Assembly: GCA_903825285.1 (NCBI GenBank)
Contig: CAIJZY010000046.1
Location: forward strand, 1 to 64,000
Length of the DNA: 64,000 bases
Source of the DNA: an uncultured Opitutia bacterium
GTDB lineage: Bacteria; Verrucomicrobiota; Verrucomicrobiia; Opitutales; Opitutaceae
Direction: 5' to 3'
Shown: piece by piece, positions 9,101-20,350 of the stretch
How positions within the stretch are numbered: the first letter of the stretch is position 1
Layout of the letters: each line of letters begins with the position of its first letter
Made by a program: the position numbers and the translations under genes
The notes under the pieces: generated by a model
The model's database searches: none
Seen by the model: only the letters and a program-made list of their open reading frames with translations
Told to the model about the DNA's origin: nothing

Positions 9101-10044
9101 TTGTCGATCCGGACGTACCGGTTGTTGATGAAGGTGAGCACGAGGATGAAGGCGAAGAGGATCATGCCGATGGCGCAGGCGTAGCCGAACTCACCCGCGT
9201 AGAACGCGCGGTTGTACATCCACAGGCCCGGCACCATGCCGCGGCCGCCGGGGCCGCCGTACTCGTTGAGCAGCTGGAGCTGCAGGCCGTACCCGCCGAG
9301 CGTCGCGACGATCAGCAGCACGAGCATCAGCCGCACCTGCGTCAGGATCAGCGGCAGCTCGATGTAGAGGAACTTCCCGATCGGGCCCACGCCGTCGAGC
9401 TCCGCCGCCTCATAGACCTCCGCGCCGATGGACTGCAGGCCGGCGAGGAAGATGAGCACGCCCACGGCGCCGATCCACGGGAAGCCCCAGAGGAACAGCG
9501 AGGGCAGGATCAGCTCGGGCTGCGAGAGCCAGCCGATCGGCACGTTGGCGTAGAACACGCCCCAGCCGAACACGTGGTCGAGCCAGACCAGCGCGCCCTT
9601 CAGCCCGGTGAAGTCGAGCAGGCCGTTGAGCACGCCGAGGTTCGGGTCGAAGAAGAACTTCCAGATGAACAGCGTGACGAGCCCGGGCACGATCATCGGC
9701 ACGACCAGCAGCACGCGGTAGAGGTACTGCCAGCGGTCGCTGCGCAGCCGGTGGATGAGCACCGCGAGCAGGATCGACGGGATCATCTTGAAGAGGTTGA
9801 AGACGATCAGGACGCTGACGGTGAGGAAGGAGTCGATCAGGACCTGGTCGTGGAACGCGCGGCGGAAGTTGTCGAGGCCGATGAGCTGCTTGGTGTCGCC
9901 GCCGGCCCATTCGAAGAAGCTGTGGTAGACCGCGCTCGTGGCCGGGAAGTACGAGAACACCAGCACCAGGGCGAGCGACGGCAGCACGAAGAAATAAAGC
10001 TTCCACTCGCGCAGAAGTTTTTGCCGGGAAAGCGGTGCAGCCAT
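9097..10044 (-). CDS. ABC sugar transporter permease, MalF/UgpA type
   Basis: Partner permease of the preceding gene. From ATG 10044 the protein is 315 residues with a short basic N-terminus (SRQKLLREWK) before the first membrane helix, as usual for MalF/UgpA proteins without the large periplasmic P2 loop. The EAA loop reads EVYEAAELDGVGPIGKFLYI. A longer frame reaches 10248, but its extra residues are Arg/Pro-rich and overlap the divergent neighbour, so I rejected it. The 202-base divergent gap to the next gene probably carries both promoters. Confidence 0.92.
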   Translation of the reverse strand: MAAPLSRQKLLREWKLYFFVLPSLALVLVFSYFPATSAVYHSFFEWAGGDTKQLIGLDNFRRAFHDQVLIDSFLTVSVLIVFNLFKMIPSILLAVLIHRLRSDRWQYLYRVLLVVPMIVPGLVTLFIWKFFFDPNLGVLNGLLDFTGLKGALVWLDHVFGWGVFYANVPIGWLSQPELILPSLFLWGFPWIGAVGVLIFLAGLQSIGAEVYEAAELDGVGPIGKFLYIELPLILTQVRLMLVLLIVATLGGYGLQLQLLNEYGGPGGRGMVPGLWMYNRAFYAGEFGYACAIGMILFAFILVLTFINNRYVRIDK

Positions 10045-10246
10045 GCGGGGTGGGGGTGGACGCGGCCGCGCTGCGCGGTCCCGTCGGGGCCTGATCTCAC
10101 TTGCCCGCCGCGTGCAGCGCAAGCCGCGAAGCACGGGCCGCGCTGAAAAAACAAATCCGGCCCGCGGCCCGCGCCGGCGGCCGGGTCCGCGGCGCGACGC
10201 TTCGCGGTTGACGCTTTTCCCCGGGCGGGGCGAGCTTGGGGCCCAC

Positions 10247-11969
<1,723 letters not shown>

Positions 11970-12002
11970 GTCCAGCTGGCGCGACCGATGTCAGCCAAGC
12001 GG

Positions 12003-12278
12003 TCAGCCCTCGGCGGTCGTCGGGTCAATGACCCCTTTGACCTCGGACACGCGATTGGCGGGAAATCCCCCTTGCTTCGCATGTTCCCGCACCAGCGCTT
12101 CATTCGGCGCAATGTACACGCAGTAGACCTTGTCCGCGGTCACGTAGCTCTGGATCCATTGAATCTGCGGACCCAGTTTCGACAGCACACCGCATGATTT
12201 CTGGGAGATGCCTTGCAGCTGATCCGCCGTCAGATTGCCGGCGCCGGGAATATCGCGTTCGATGATGTATTTGGGCAT
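12003..12278 (-). CDS. DUF4242 family protein (SCO4226-like)
   Basis: A 91-residue protein opening with MPKYIIERDIPGAG, the hallmark start of the DUF4242 family. A Streptomyces member of this family is a nickel-binding ferredoxin-like fold protein. The central segment WIQSYVTADKVYCVYIAP also fits. No partner gene is evident. The stop lies 34 bases from the stop of the convergent deaminase gene. Confidence 0.8.
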   Translation of the reverse strand: MPKYIIERDIPGAGNLTADQLQGISQKSCGVLSKLGPQIQWIQSYVTADKVYCVYIAPNEALVREHAKQGGFPANRVSEVKGVIDPTTAEG

Positions 12279-12523
12279 GGTGGAGTTGGTTTGGGTTGAG
12301 CAGAAAACGAGCCGGAGGGTAGCCGACTGAGTGAGCCGGCCGGGGCATTCGCGGAGGCAGTGGGACCGGTGGGCCGGGGTTCGTCGACAATCAAATTCAC
12401 CGGCCGGAATGGCGGATGGGGATATTCCCCCAATCTTGGACGGCGGCGCGGGAAAGCATTGAATTTCCTTTCCGTGGTTGCGATGACACCGGTGGCCGCG
12501 GCGACGCGCGGCGGTCTCCCCCG

Positions 12524-12907
12524 ATGCCGTTTCAGATTTCGAAGGAATCAGACCTGCTGCACATCACGCTGAGCGGCAGCATCTCCACCGCCGACCTCCA
12601 GGCGGCGCTGCGCGAGCTCGAGGTGACGGAGAGCCGGCAAACGCGGATTCCCGACCGGCTGATCGACCTGTCGGCCGTGACGCAGAGTCTGATCAGGGGC
12701 GATGATGTCTATTTCACGGCCACCCGGCGCCGCGAAGGCAAGTATCCCAATCCTTTCCGGTCGGCGATCGTCGCGGTGCAGCCCATCCAGATAGGCTTCG
12801 CGCGGATGTTTCAGTCGTACAACGTCCATCCGGACATCACGATTCAGGTGTTCCCCGACGGCGCCTCGGCACTGGCTTGGCTGGGGCTGCCGCCGGCAGC
12901 GGTCTGA
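12524..12907 (+). CDS. SpoIIAA/STAS-like small protein
   Basis: A 127-residue protein beginning MPFQISKESDLLHITLSGS, with alternating strands and helices (ADLQAALREL, DRLIDLSAVT, FRSAIVAVQP). This pattern resembles SpoIIAA-like/STAS folds used as regulatory or lipid-binding domains. No phosphorylatable serine motif is obvious. The last 64 bases overlap the 3' end of the convergent chloride-channel gene, a clear tail-to-tail overlap. Confidence 0.6.
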   Translation: MPFQISKESDLLHITLSGSISTADLQAALRELEVTESRQTRIPDRLIDLSAVTQSLIRGDDVYFTATRRREGKYPNPFRSAIVAVQPIQIGFARMFQSYNVHPDITIQVFPDGASALAWLGLPPAAV

Positions 12908-14199
12908 CGCTTGGCCCGCTCGCGCAACGCCTCGTAGATGGGCGGTTCCTGCAGGACCTCGGCGATGCCGTAGGCCACGAGGCTGCAGGCCAGCAGCGGC
13001 AGCATGAACTCGTACTGACCGGTGAGCTCGATCATCAGGACGATGCCGGTGAGGGGCGCGCGGACGATGGCCGTCAGCAGCCCGCCCATGCCGATGACCG
13101 CGAACACTTCGGGCTGGGGCGCGAACGCCGGCAGCGCGAAATTTGCCGCGTGGCCGAAGGCCAGGCCGCCGATGGCGCCAAGCACGAGCAGGGGGGCAAA
13201 GATGCCACCGGCCGCGCCCGTGCCGTAGCTGGCCATGGTCAGCACGAACCGCGCGAGGAACAGCACCGCCAGCCAGCGCACGGCGATCTCACCCGTCAGC
13301 GCGCGCTCGGCCAGCAGCCCGCCGGTGCCGGCCACGCCCGGGTAGATCGCGCCGGCCAGGCCCACGGCGGCGCCCGCCAGGGCGCCCATGGCCCAGCCGG
13401 GCCAGCGCAGCCGGTCGTAGAGGTCGAGGCTCTTGAGGAGGCAGCGGTTGAACAGCACGCCGATCAGCCCGCAGGCCACGCCCAGCAGCAGCGCCGCCGG
13501 CAGCGCCCGCACGGTGGGGGCGGGCATGGCGTGCAGCTGGAACACCGGCATTTCGCCCGTCAGCACGCGGCCGACGATGTCGGCGGACACCGAGGCGAGG
13601 AAGGCGGCCACCAACACGACCGGCGTGAAGTTGCCCGCGAGTTCCTCGAGCACGAACATGACGCCGGCCAGCGGGGCGTTGAACGCCGCGGCCAGGCCCG
13701 CGCCGGCTCCGGCCGCGATCAGGGCCTTGCGCTCGCCCTCGCCGGGCTTCACCCGGAACCACTCGGAAACCATGAGCCCGGTCGACCCGCCCATCTGGAT
13801 CGTCGGTCCCTCGCGACCCAGCGCGAGCCCGCCGCCGATGCCGGCGAGCCCCGCGAGGAATTTCACCGGCAGGAGCCGGCGCCACTCGATGCCGCGTTCG
13901 CCCAGCACGAAGCCCTTGATCTGGGGAATGCCGCTGCCGCCGGCGTCCGGCGCGAACCGCCGCACCGCCCACACGCCGAGCGCGCCACCGGCGACGCCGA
14001 TCGCCACCGCCACGGGCACACGTTCCGCGAACGGCAGGCCGGCCAGCAGCCCGATGCGCCCGCGTTCCGCCATGATCAGGACGATCCGGAACGCCGAGGC
14101 CAGCAGGCCCGCGACGACGCCCACCAGCAGCGCCTTGGGCAGGATGTGGCGGCGCTTGACCTCCTGCATGCTCAGTCCAAAGCCGGCGTCGGGTTGCAT
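12844..14199 (-). CDS. ClC-family chloride/proton antiporter
   Basis: Polytopic anion transporter (451 residues). All selectivity motifs are present: GSGIP at 88-92, GREGP at 128-132 with the gating glutamate Glu130, and GGIFAP at 330-335. The pair Glu184-Glu185 in FVLEELAGNF aligns with the internal proton glutamate of the E. coli exchanger, so proton-coupled antiport is more likely than a passive channel. No CBS domain follows. A palindrome lies about 90 bases upstream of the start. Confidence 0.93.
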   Translation of the reverse strand: MQPDAGFGLSMQEVKRRHILPKALLVGVVAGLLASAFRIVLIMAERGRIGLLAGLPFAERVPVAVAIGVAGGALGVWAVRRFAPDAGGSGIPQIKGFVLGERGIEWRRLLPVKFLAGLAGIGGGLALGREGPTIQMGGSTGLMVSEWFRVKPGEGERKALIAAGAGAGLAAAFNAPLAGVMFVLEELAGNFTPVVLVAAFLASVSADIVGRVLTGEMPVFQLHAMPAPTVRALPAALLLGVACGLIGVLFNRCLLKSLDLYDRLRWPGWAMGALAGAAVGLAGAIYPGVAGTGGLLAERALTGEIAVRWLAVLFLARFVLTMASYGTGAAGGIFAPLLVLGAIGGLAFGHAANFALPAFAPQPEVFAVIGMGGLLTAIVRAPLTGIVLMIELTGQYEFMLPLLACSLVAYGIAEVLQEPPIYEALRERAKRQTAAGGSPSQASAEAPSGNT

Positions 14200-14287
14200 C
14201 GGTAAATTGATCCGGGTGGATCAGGGAAAGGCAAGCGAACGGCGAGGTTTCAGCATCCACCAAAGGCGAGCCTGGCCAACAATGTGT

Positions 14288-14305
14288 GAGCGAGCTTGCT
14301 CGCTC
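14288..14305. repeat. Perfect REP-like palindrome GAGCGAGC-TT-GCTCGCTC
   Basis: An 8-2-8 perfect inverted repeat with flanking TGTG and CCCACA, ending 40 bases from the stop of the leftward DUF2157-like gene. It could fold into a stable hairpin and end that transcript. Its core resembles the extragenic palindromes familiar from Pseudomonas genomes. Confidence 0.6.
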
Positions 14306-14345
14306 CCACATCGCTCTCGCACTCCTGCGGTCCGCGGCCAAGGCC

Positions 14346-15434
14346 TCAGCTGGGTTCCTTGGACTGCGTTCTGGACAGCTTCATTGTCCACATGGCCTCG
14401 GCTTTCCGGCCGACCAGCCAGAAGCTCACGCCTAGAATGGCGAAGAAGACCGCCTTGTGCAGGCCGTTCCAGAAGTACTCGAAAAACTTCGTGTACAGCT
14501 CGATGAAGAAAAACGTCAGGCCGAAGCCGCGCAGCACGCTGTCATCCTTGAAGAGGCCCCACACCACGGTCGCCACGGCGACGGCGCCGAACGCTAGCGA
14601 CCACCACATCAGGTCCGTGCGGAAATTCACCGCGGGATGATAGTCCCAGTCGGATCCCCAGAGGGACAGGATCCACAGCGACATGAAGAGATGCAACAGG
14701 CCAAACACCCGCGTCACGCCGAAGAGCAGGTCCACGCGCCGCTTCAGCGCGGTGAGGCTCGCGTTGATCGCATAGGCCGCCAGTGTCGCCCCGCCGAGCA
14801 GGACGGCGCCGAGCACCACGGTCCGCAGCGGGTAGTTCATGCCGAGGCTGTAGCAGCCCCAGCCGTAATCCACGTCGGCACCCAGCGCGCTCGAGACGGT
14901 TAGGATGCCGTACGCCCAGATCAGCTTGGATTCCAGGGCGAGCCCCAGGAAAAAATACAGCAGCGACGACGTCAGCAGGACCAGATGGGCGTCCACGACG
15001 TTGATCGACCGGCAGAAGAGATAGATCGAACACGCGAACCCCGCCGCCCCGATCGTGAACACGGCCTCGTTCGAGTAGATCTTGTCCGGGTGCGTCGCCC
15101 GCCGCTTGAGCCCCAGCCAGATCACGAGCGCGGAGGCGGCCGCCACGCCGACACTGCGCACAATCGGTGGCATCCGCAGGAACTGCCGGATGAAGGCCCA
15201 GGCCCGGTTCAGGAGCTCGATGACGTACTCGTCGCAAAACGTCGCCACCAGCGCGATGACGATGCAGCAGAGGGCCGCGATGAAGGAATACCTCGCCAGC
15301 CGTCGCCAATCGAAGCCCATCGGCTCCACGTTTGCCCGGATGGCGGACGCCACCTCCGGGGCGATGATGCGGTCCGACTCCAGCGTCGCGACCGTTTCGA
15401 GGACAACCTTCGCCTTTTTCTTCGGGAGTTTCAT
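14346..15434 (-). CDS. Multi-pass membrane protein, DUF2157-like
   Basis: A 362-residue protein with a soluble lysine-rich N-terminus (MKLPKKKAKVVLETVATLE), a short helical region, then about nine hydrophobic segments from residue 50. The N-terminal helix-loop before the membrane part and the paired short helices are like DUF2157 proteins, whose role is unknown. No catalytic motif is seen. It is followed by the palindrome at 14288. Confidence 0.6.
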   Translation of the reverse strand: MKLPKKKAKVVLETVATLESDRIIAPEVASAIRANVEPMGFDWRRLARYSFIAALCCIVIALVATFCDEYVIELLNRAWAFIRQFLRMPPIVRSVGVAAASALVIWLGLKRRATHPDKIYSNEAVFTIGAAGFACSIYLFCRSINVVDAHLVLLTSSLLYFFLGLALESKLIWAYGILTVSSALGADVDYGWGCYSLGMNYPLRTVVLGAVLLGGATLAAYAINASLTALKRRVDLLFGVTRVFGLLHLFMSLWILSLWGSDWDYHPAVNFRTDLMWWSLAFGAVAVATVVWGLFKDDSVLRGFGLTFFFIELYTKFFEYFWNGLHKAVFFAILGVSFWLVGRKAEAMWTMKLSRTQSKEPS

Positions 15435-15534
15435 AGGCTGATGGGCCCTTGGTAACGGATCACCTCACCAAAAGGGCCGTGGCTTGCCAACGCTGATCTG
15501 AACCCAAGAGGGGCCGTCAACGAAGTCCCTCTCC

Positions 15535-15693
15535 CTCGTCATCCTGAGCGAAGGCGAAGGATCGCTGTGATCCTTCCCCTCGAGCCAACTCATGATTCCA
15601 GACACTCAAGCGACATAGCCAGAGTGTCAGGAGCACATCGCGGACTGACGGTACTATTAAAAGTGATCCTTCGCATTCGCTCAGGATGACGAG
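15535..15693. repeat. Inverted repeat of the GTCATCCTGAGCGAA family
   Basis: Arms 15535-15563 and 15665-15693 are 29 bases and complementary except at one position, separated by about 100 bases. The motif CGTCATCCTGAGCGAAGGCG is of a kind I recognise as recurring in intergenic DNA of diverse soil bacteria. It occupies the gap between two leftward genes and begins about 40 bases beyond the TonB-family stop. Confidence 0.75.
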
Positions 15694-15731
15694 CCTGCGA
15701 TTGGAGGCCTGGGCAGAAATCCCAGATGCCC

Positions 15732-17099
15732 TCAATGACTCGCGGCCGGAGCCTTGGCCGGGCTCGCCGGCGGACGCGGCGCCGATAGCGGCACTGCCAC
15801 CAGTTTCATCGGGACGGTGAGGATCGAATTTTCCGTCAGCACCCAGCAGACGAGTTTGGCGCCGGCGGGGAGCGGGCCCCGCAGGTCGTAGGCGTCGAGG
15901 CCATTGGGCTGGTAGCCGAGTTCGCTGTGATAATGACCCTTGTGGTCATAGGTCAGCGGGCTCCCGTCGGCGGCCTGGAATTCCATGCCGACAATCCGGT
16001 GGGCGGGATCGCGCCAGCCGACCGCGATGTCGTGCTCGCCCATCACGTTCATTTTTCTCATGCGCTCGGCGAACTCGGTTCCGGGCTTCGCCGTGCTCGT
16101 GGTGATGCTCTGGCGCGAGACCTTGATCGCCTGCGCCGCGGCCGGCGGCAGGCTCGGGTCAACATTGTCGGATCCGAAAAACGGACCGCCGTCGTACTCC
16201 TGCGGTCCAGCCGGAGCCTTCGCGGTGGCCATCTTCACCGCGGTGGGCTGATCGTAGACGACGAGGGTCACGTCGGCCTTTTTCAGGGCCGGATCCTCGA
16301 GGGGCACCCCGAACTTGGCCGGTACGTCGCCGATCGTGGCGGTGGCCGCGGGATCCTGGGCGGGCACGTAGAGCTCCAGCTTGCCCTCGACGAGGGGGAG
16401 CGCCTTGGCGTCCTTCGCGAGTCCCATCAGGGTGAAGGCAATGGGCTCGCGCGTGGTGCTCGACGAGGCGCCGCCGACCGAGGCGTGGTGAAAGGCCGGC
16501 GTGCCATCCTGCTTCAGCTCCGCGCCGGTGTCGTCCTGCGCCTTCGCGAGAATGAAGCGACCGGCGTGGACGAGGACCGCGGAAGGCCCCGTCGGGTTCA
16601 CATGGATGATGAGGCCACGCTCGCCCGTGCGCAGATTCCCCGTCATTTCCAGCGGACCGATCGCGAGGCTGATCGGCACCGGCTCGGTCCCGGACAGCGC
16701 GAAGATGATGGGGACCCGCAGGTGCACGGCCACGGGCTGGCCATTCTTGGTCGCGGGCTTGAACGTCCACTGGCTGACGGCGGCGACCGCCGCGGCGGCA
16801 AACTCCGGCTCGGCGTTTTCGGGCGCATGGGCGGACTTCACGGAGCCGTCGGGCAGCACGATGAAATCGACCAGGATCTTGCCCTCGATCCGCTTCGCCC
16901 GGAGGGCCATGGGGTAGGTCGGCTTCGCCTGGGTCAGGGGCACGGGCGGCGTGTCGACCTTGCCGGCCGGAATCCCCGGACCGGCCGCGTCGCCGGCGCC
17001 GCGGGCCGACAACCCGCCCCCGAGTGCAAGCAGCACGGCCGCGAGGACGGGCAGGCCAAGGCGCGTGATCAGGGCAGGGCGGGGGGGCGCGAGGTGGGG
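15732..17099 (-). CDS. TonB-family (energy transducer C-terminal domain) exported protein
   Basis: From ATG 17099 the protein is 455 residues with a signal-peptide-like N-terminus (LGLPVLAAVLLALGGGLSA). The TonB C-terminal fold lies at about residues 60-140: TYPMALRAKRIEGKILVDFI, LPDGSVKSA, and WTFKPATKNGQPV. Unlike true TonB it has no proline-rich spacer and the domain is N-terminal, followed by about 300 residues that look like an extracytoplasmic beta-rich region. A role in energy transduction is therefore doubtful; an envelope protein that borrows the fold is likelier. Confidence 0.75.
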   Translation of the reverse strand, partial: PHLAPPRPALITRLGLPVLAAVLLALGGGLSARGAGDAAGPGIPAGKVDTPPVPLTQAKPTYPMALRAKRIEGKILVDFIVLPDGSVKSAHAPENAEPEFAAAAVAAVSQWTFKPATKNGQPVAVHLRVPIIFALSGTEPVPISLAIGPLEMTGNLRTGERGLIIHVNPTGPSAVLVHAGRFILAKAQDDTGAELKQDGTPAFHHASVGGASSSTTREPIAFTLMGLAKDAKALPLVEGKLELYVPAQDPAATATIGDVPAKFGVPLEDPALKKADVTLVVYDQPTAVKMATAKAPAGPQEYDGGPFFGSDNVDPSLPPAAAQAIKVSRQSITTSTAKPGTEFAERMRKMNVMGEHDIAVGWRDPAHRIVGMEFQAADGSPLTYDHKGHYHSELGYQPNGLDAYDLRGPLPAGAKLVCWVLTENSILTVPMKLVAVPLSAPRPPASPAKAPAASH

Positions 17100-17305
17100 C
17101 ATGGGGTATAGGCGCACGTTTCGGCGAACCACGCTTGGCGCCGGTTTCGGGGAGTGGATAGCAATTCCTGATTCGTGTCAGGTCGCGAGTTTTTGGACGG
17201 GCTGGGGCCGCAAAGAAGCGTTTAAGGAGTTGTGGCCGGACGGCTTGGCTTTGGTGCGGGAATAATTTCTCCGTTTCCCGGATGTTCTGTGGTTAATTCC
17301 GCGCC

Positions 17306-17701
17306 ATGAAAAAATCACGCGTCACCGGACTGGGAGGGATCTTTTTCAAGGCCAGGAATCCGTCCAAGTTGGGCGCGTGGTACCAGCAGCACCTCGGCCT
17401 GCCGATCGAGCCGTGGGGCGGGTTCGCGTTTCGGTGGCGCGACGCCAAGAACCCGAAGAAAAAGGGCTCGACCGCGTGGAGCACGTTCGCGGCCGACACG
17501 AAATATTTCGGCCCGGGCAAGCAGGCCCTCATGATCAACTATCGCGTCGCGAACCTGAAGCAGGTGATCGCCGCGCTGAAGAAAGAGGGCGTCTGGATCG
17601 ACCCGAAGGGCATCGAGGCCTCCGATTTCGGAAAATTCGCGTGGGTCAAGGACGGCGAGGGCAACCGCATCGAGCTCTGGGAGCCGCCGAAGGGGTGCTA
17701 G
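17306..17701 (+). CDS. VOC superfamily (glyoxalase/bleomycin-resistance-like) protein
   Basis: A 131-residue single VOC domain pair: the first beta-alpha-beta unit is GLGGIFFKARNPSKLGAWY, and the closing WVKDGEGNRIELWEPP is the characteristic end with the metal-ligand glutamate position. Family members isomerise, cleave or sequester small substrates, and the substrate cannot be read from sequence. Upstream 17133-17305 is a divergent AT-richer gap likely to hold promoters. Confidence 0.85.
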   Translation: MKKSRVTGLGGIFFKARNPSKLGAWYQQHLGLPIEPWGGFAFRWRDAKNPKKKGSTAWSTFAADTKYFGPGKQALMINYRVANLKQVIAALKKEGVWIDPKGIEASDFGKFAWVKDGEGNRIELWEPPKGC

Positions 17702-17730
17702 GGCCGGGCGAGAAACGCCTTCGTGGGCCG

Positions 17731-18714
17731 CTACACCTCGACAATCAGCGTTCCCGCCGCGATGCGCTGACGATGTTCCTCCATGAGGCGGGCCTGCAGC
17801 GGCGTCAGGCTCGCACGGTCGAGTTGCTTGCACGCCACAGTGTAGATCAGGACATCGCGCAGGCGCAGAAAATCGCCCAGCCGGGCCAGTTCGCTCGCCG
17901 GCAGGTGATGCTCGGATTCATGGCCGGCAAGGAAGGCTTCAAGAAACTCGCGCGCGAACCGCGGACGCAGCGCGTAGTCCCGCACGCGCCAGAGCGAGGC
18001 GTACAATGCCACCGCGACATCGCTGATCAGCCAGCCGTACTCGCAGTTGTCGAAATCATACAGCTCGAGCTCGCCGTCCGGCAGCAGGCGCAGGTTCTCC
18101 TGGTAGACATCCCCGTGAATCAGCCCGTAACAGCCAGGGTCGGGGACGCTCGCCCGTAGCCGGGCGATGATCGCACGCGCCTTTTCCTTCACCACCGGCT
18201 CGCTGTCGGGGATGTAGCGCTCGATGTTCAGGAAGTCCGACTCGTGCCACGCCGGGCGCCGATGGGCGGGCAGGTTCCGGACCGAATGCCGATGGAGGCG
18301 TCCCACCAGCCGGCCCCATTGCTGGAACAGCGGCGGCCGCCAGTCCTCCGGCCCGATTTCGCGTCCCTGCAGCAGCGAGAACGCCGCCGCCGAAAACTCG
18401 TCGTCCGCCGGCAACGCTTCGACGTAGTTCCCACGCACCGAGCGCAGCGGCGCCGGGACCTTGAAACCGGCCGCGCTGAGTTCGCGCATCCAGGCCAGCT
18501 CGGCCTCCACGTGCGTGCGGCTCCGGTGCGCGCGATGCGACAACCGCAGCACGAATTTACCCTGCGGACCCTCGCATGCATACGTCTCCGCGTGCCAATC
18601 CGAGAGCAGCTTCCCAGCGGAGGTCCCGAACGCCGCCTGCAGCTGCGCGACCACCTCGGGCGTGTAGCGGGACTTCAACTCGGGACGCACGCCCGCACGC
18701 TCAGTGACCGCCAT
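17731..18714 (-). CDS. APH/choline kinase-like phosphotransferase
   Basis: Protein-kinase-like fold of the aminoglycoside phosphotransferase family (327 residues). The catalytic Brenner motif is IHGDVYQENL and the metal-binding motif YDFDNCEYGW. The N-terminal part has AELAWMRELSAAGFKVPAPL, as in the homoserine/choline kinase branch (SrkA, ThrB type II). A substrate cannot be assigned; resistance to an antibiotic is not implied. Confidence 0.85.
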   Translation of the reverse strand: MAVTERAGVRPELKSRYTPEVVAQLQAAFGTSAGKLLSDWHAETYACEGPQGKFVLRLSHRAHRSRTHVEAELAWMRELSAAGFKVPAPLRSVRGNYVEALPADDEFSAAAFSLLQGREIGPEDWRPPLFQQWGRLVGRLHRHSVRNLPAHRRPAWHESDFLNIERYIPDSEPVVKEKARAIIARLRASVPDPGCYGLIHGDVYQENLRLLPDGELELYDFDNCEYGWLISDVAVALYASLWRVRDYALRPRFAREFLEAFLAGHESEHHLPASELARLGDFLRLRDVLIYTVACKQLDRASLTPLQARLMEEHRQRIAAGTLIVEV

Positions 18715-18875
18715 GACCTTGGCAAACCGGATCTGCCGCCGGCCGGATGAGATTTAGCCTCTCTGCAATTCACCGTGGGTGTTGGCTCTCACGCGGCACC
18801 GCTCCCCGCGCATTTCGCCCGGCCCACTGGTTCTCGACAATCGCGCGGGGCTGGGATGCATTGTCCGTGTTGCTT

Positions 18876-20315
18876 ATGAGGATACCGGTCTCCCTTCGCC
18901 TTGCCTGGATTTCCGTGGGCGTGATCACGGCGGCCATTTCGCTGCGCGCCGATCCGGTGGACGAGGTCATCGCGAAGGAAATGGCGAAGCATCACATCCC
19001 CGGTTTGTCCCTCGCCATCATTCAGGACGGGAAAATCGTGAAGGCCCAGGGCTACGGCGTGATTGAGGCCGGCCGGCCGGAACGGGTCACGGTCGACACG
19101 CTGTTCCAGGCGGGTTCGGTCAGCAAGTCCGTGACCGCACTCGGGGTCCTGTCGCTCGTCGAGTCCGGGAAGCTGTCCCTCGATGCCGACGTGAACGGCG
19201 CCCTGAAGTCGTGGCACGTGCCCGAGAACGAATTCACCAAGGTGGAAAAGGTGACCTTGCGCCGCCTCTTGAGCCACAGCGCTGGCCTGACGGTGCACGG
19301 CTTTCCAGGCTATGCGGTCGATGCCGCCACGCCGTCGCTGGTGCAGGTGCTCAACGGCGAGCCGCCGGCGAACACGCCGGCGATCCGGGTGGATTTCATG
19401 CCGGGCAGCCAGTGGCGCTATTCCGGCGGCGGCTACACGATCATGCAGCAGCTGGTGATCGACACCACCGGGCAGACGTTCCCGGAATTCATGCGACAGG
19501 CGGTGCTCAAGCCGCTGCTGATGGACGCCAGCGGTTTCGACCAGCCGCTCCCGGCGGCGCGGGCGGCGCTCACGGCCACCGGGCACTTGGGCGGTGGCAA
19601 GGTCGTGCCCGGCCGCTGGCATATTTACCCGGAGATGGCCGCGGCCGGCCTGTGGACCACGGCCTCGGATCTCGCGCGGTTTGCCATCGCGCTGCAGGAG
19701 TCACTCGCAGGGCGGGCTCACCCGGTGATCTCACCGGCCATGACCCAGGTCATGCTCACGCCCCAAAAACAGGACGACGGTCTCGGCGTGTTCCTTGCCG
19801 GCAAGGAGAAGGGGCTGCGCTTCTGGCACAACGGCCGGGATGAGGGCTTCGACGCCCTGATGACCGCCTACGTTCACTCCGGCCAGGGCGCGGTGGTCAT
19901 GATCAACAAGAACGAGGATTCCAGCGCCGTGCCCCGCATCATGAGCGCGATCGCCGCCGCCTACGGCTGGCCGGATTACCCGGTTTATCATCCGCCCAAG
20001 CCGATCGCGGACAAGGAGCCGGAGGTCACGGCAACGGTGAAGACCATCTTTGCCGAGGCGCAGCAGGGCCGGTACGACGCGTCTCTTTACACCCCGGAAC
20101 TTGGGGCGATCATTGCCAAAGGGGTGCCGGGGACGTTCACCCAGCAACTGCAGGCCTTCGGCAAACTTCAGGCCATCGAGCTGACGGGACACCGCACCCC
20201 CAAGGACGCCCGGATCTACCGCTATCGGCTCACCTACGAAAATGAGACGGTCACGGTGGACTGCGTGTACAACGCCGCCGGCCAGATCGCCGGTCTGCGG
20301 TTTTCCCCGGAGTAG
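18876..20315 (+). CDS. Secreted serine hydrolase, class C beta-lactamase-like
   Basis: Penicillin-binding-protein-like hydrolase of the beta-lactamase/esterase family. From ATG 18876 it is 479 residues with a signal peptide ending near ISLRA. The nucleophile motif S-x-x-K is SVSK in QAGSVSKSVTA, the second motif is around YSGGGYT, and HNGRDEGF supplies the HxG-like third motif. About 110 residues after the hydrolase domain form an extra C-terminal region (KTIFAEAQQGRYDASLY). The family includes D-aminopeptidases and esterases, so antibiotic hydrolysis is not implied. Confidence 0.87.
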   Translation: MRIPVSLRLAWISVGVITAAISLRADPVDEVIAKEMAKHHIPGLSLAIIQDGKIVKAQGYGVIEAGRPERVTVDTLFQAGSVSKSVTALGVLSLVESGKLSLDADVNGALKSWHVPENEFTKVEKVTLRRLLSHSAGLTVHGFPGYAVDAATPSLVQVLNGEPPANTPAIRVDFMPGSQWRYSGGGYTIMQQLVIDTTGQTFPEFMRQAVLKPLLMDASGFDQPLPAARAALTATGHLGGGKVVPGRWHIYPEMAAAGLWTTASDLARFAIALQESLAGRAHPVISPAMTQVMLTPQKQDDGLGVFLAGKEKGLRFWHNGRDEGFDALMTAYVHSGQGAVVMINKNEDSSAVPRIMSAIAAAYGWPDYPVYHPPKPIADKEPEVTATVKTIFAEAQQGRYDASLYTPELGAIIAKGVPGTFTQQLQAFGKLQAIELTGHRTPKDARIYRYRLTYENETVTVDCVYNAAGQIAGLRFSPE

Positions 20316-20350
20316 GCGCGAAGGCGAAGCGACGTGGCGGGTGGCCTACA

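Noticed and set aside
17731-20315. Antibiotic resistance by the APH-like kinase and the beta-lactamase-like protein
   Set aside because: Both are distant members of broad families (choline/homoserine kinases; esterases and D-aminopeptidases). Nothing in the sequence points to drug substrates.
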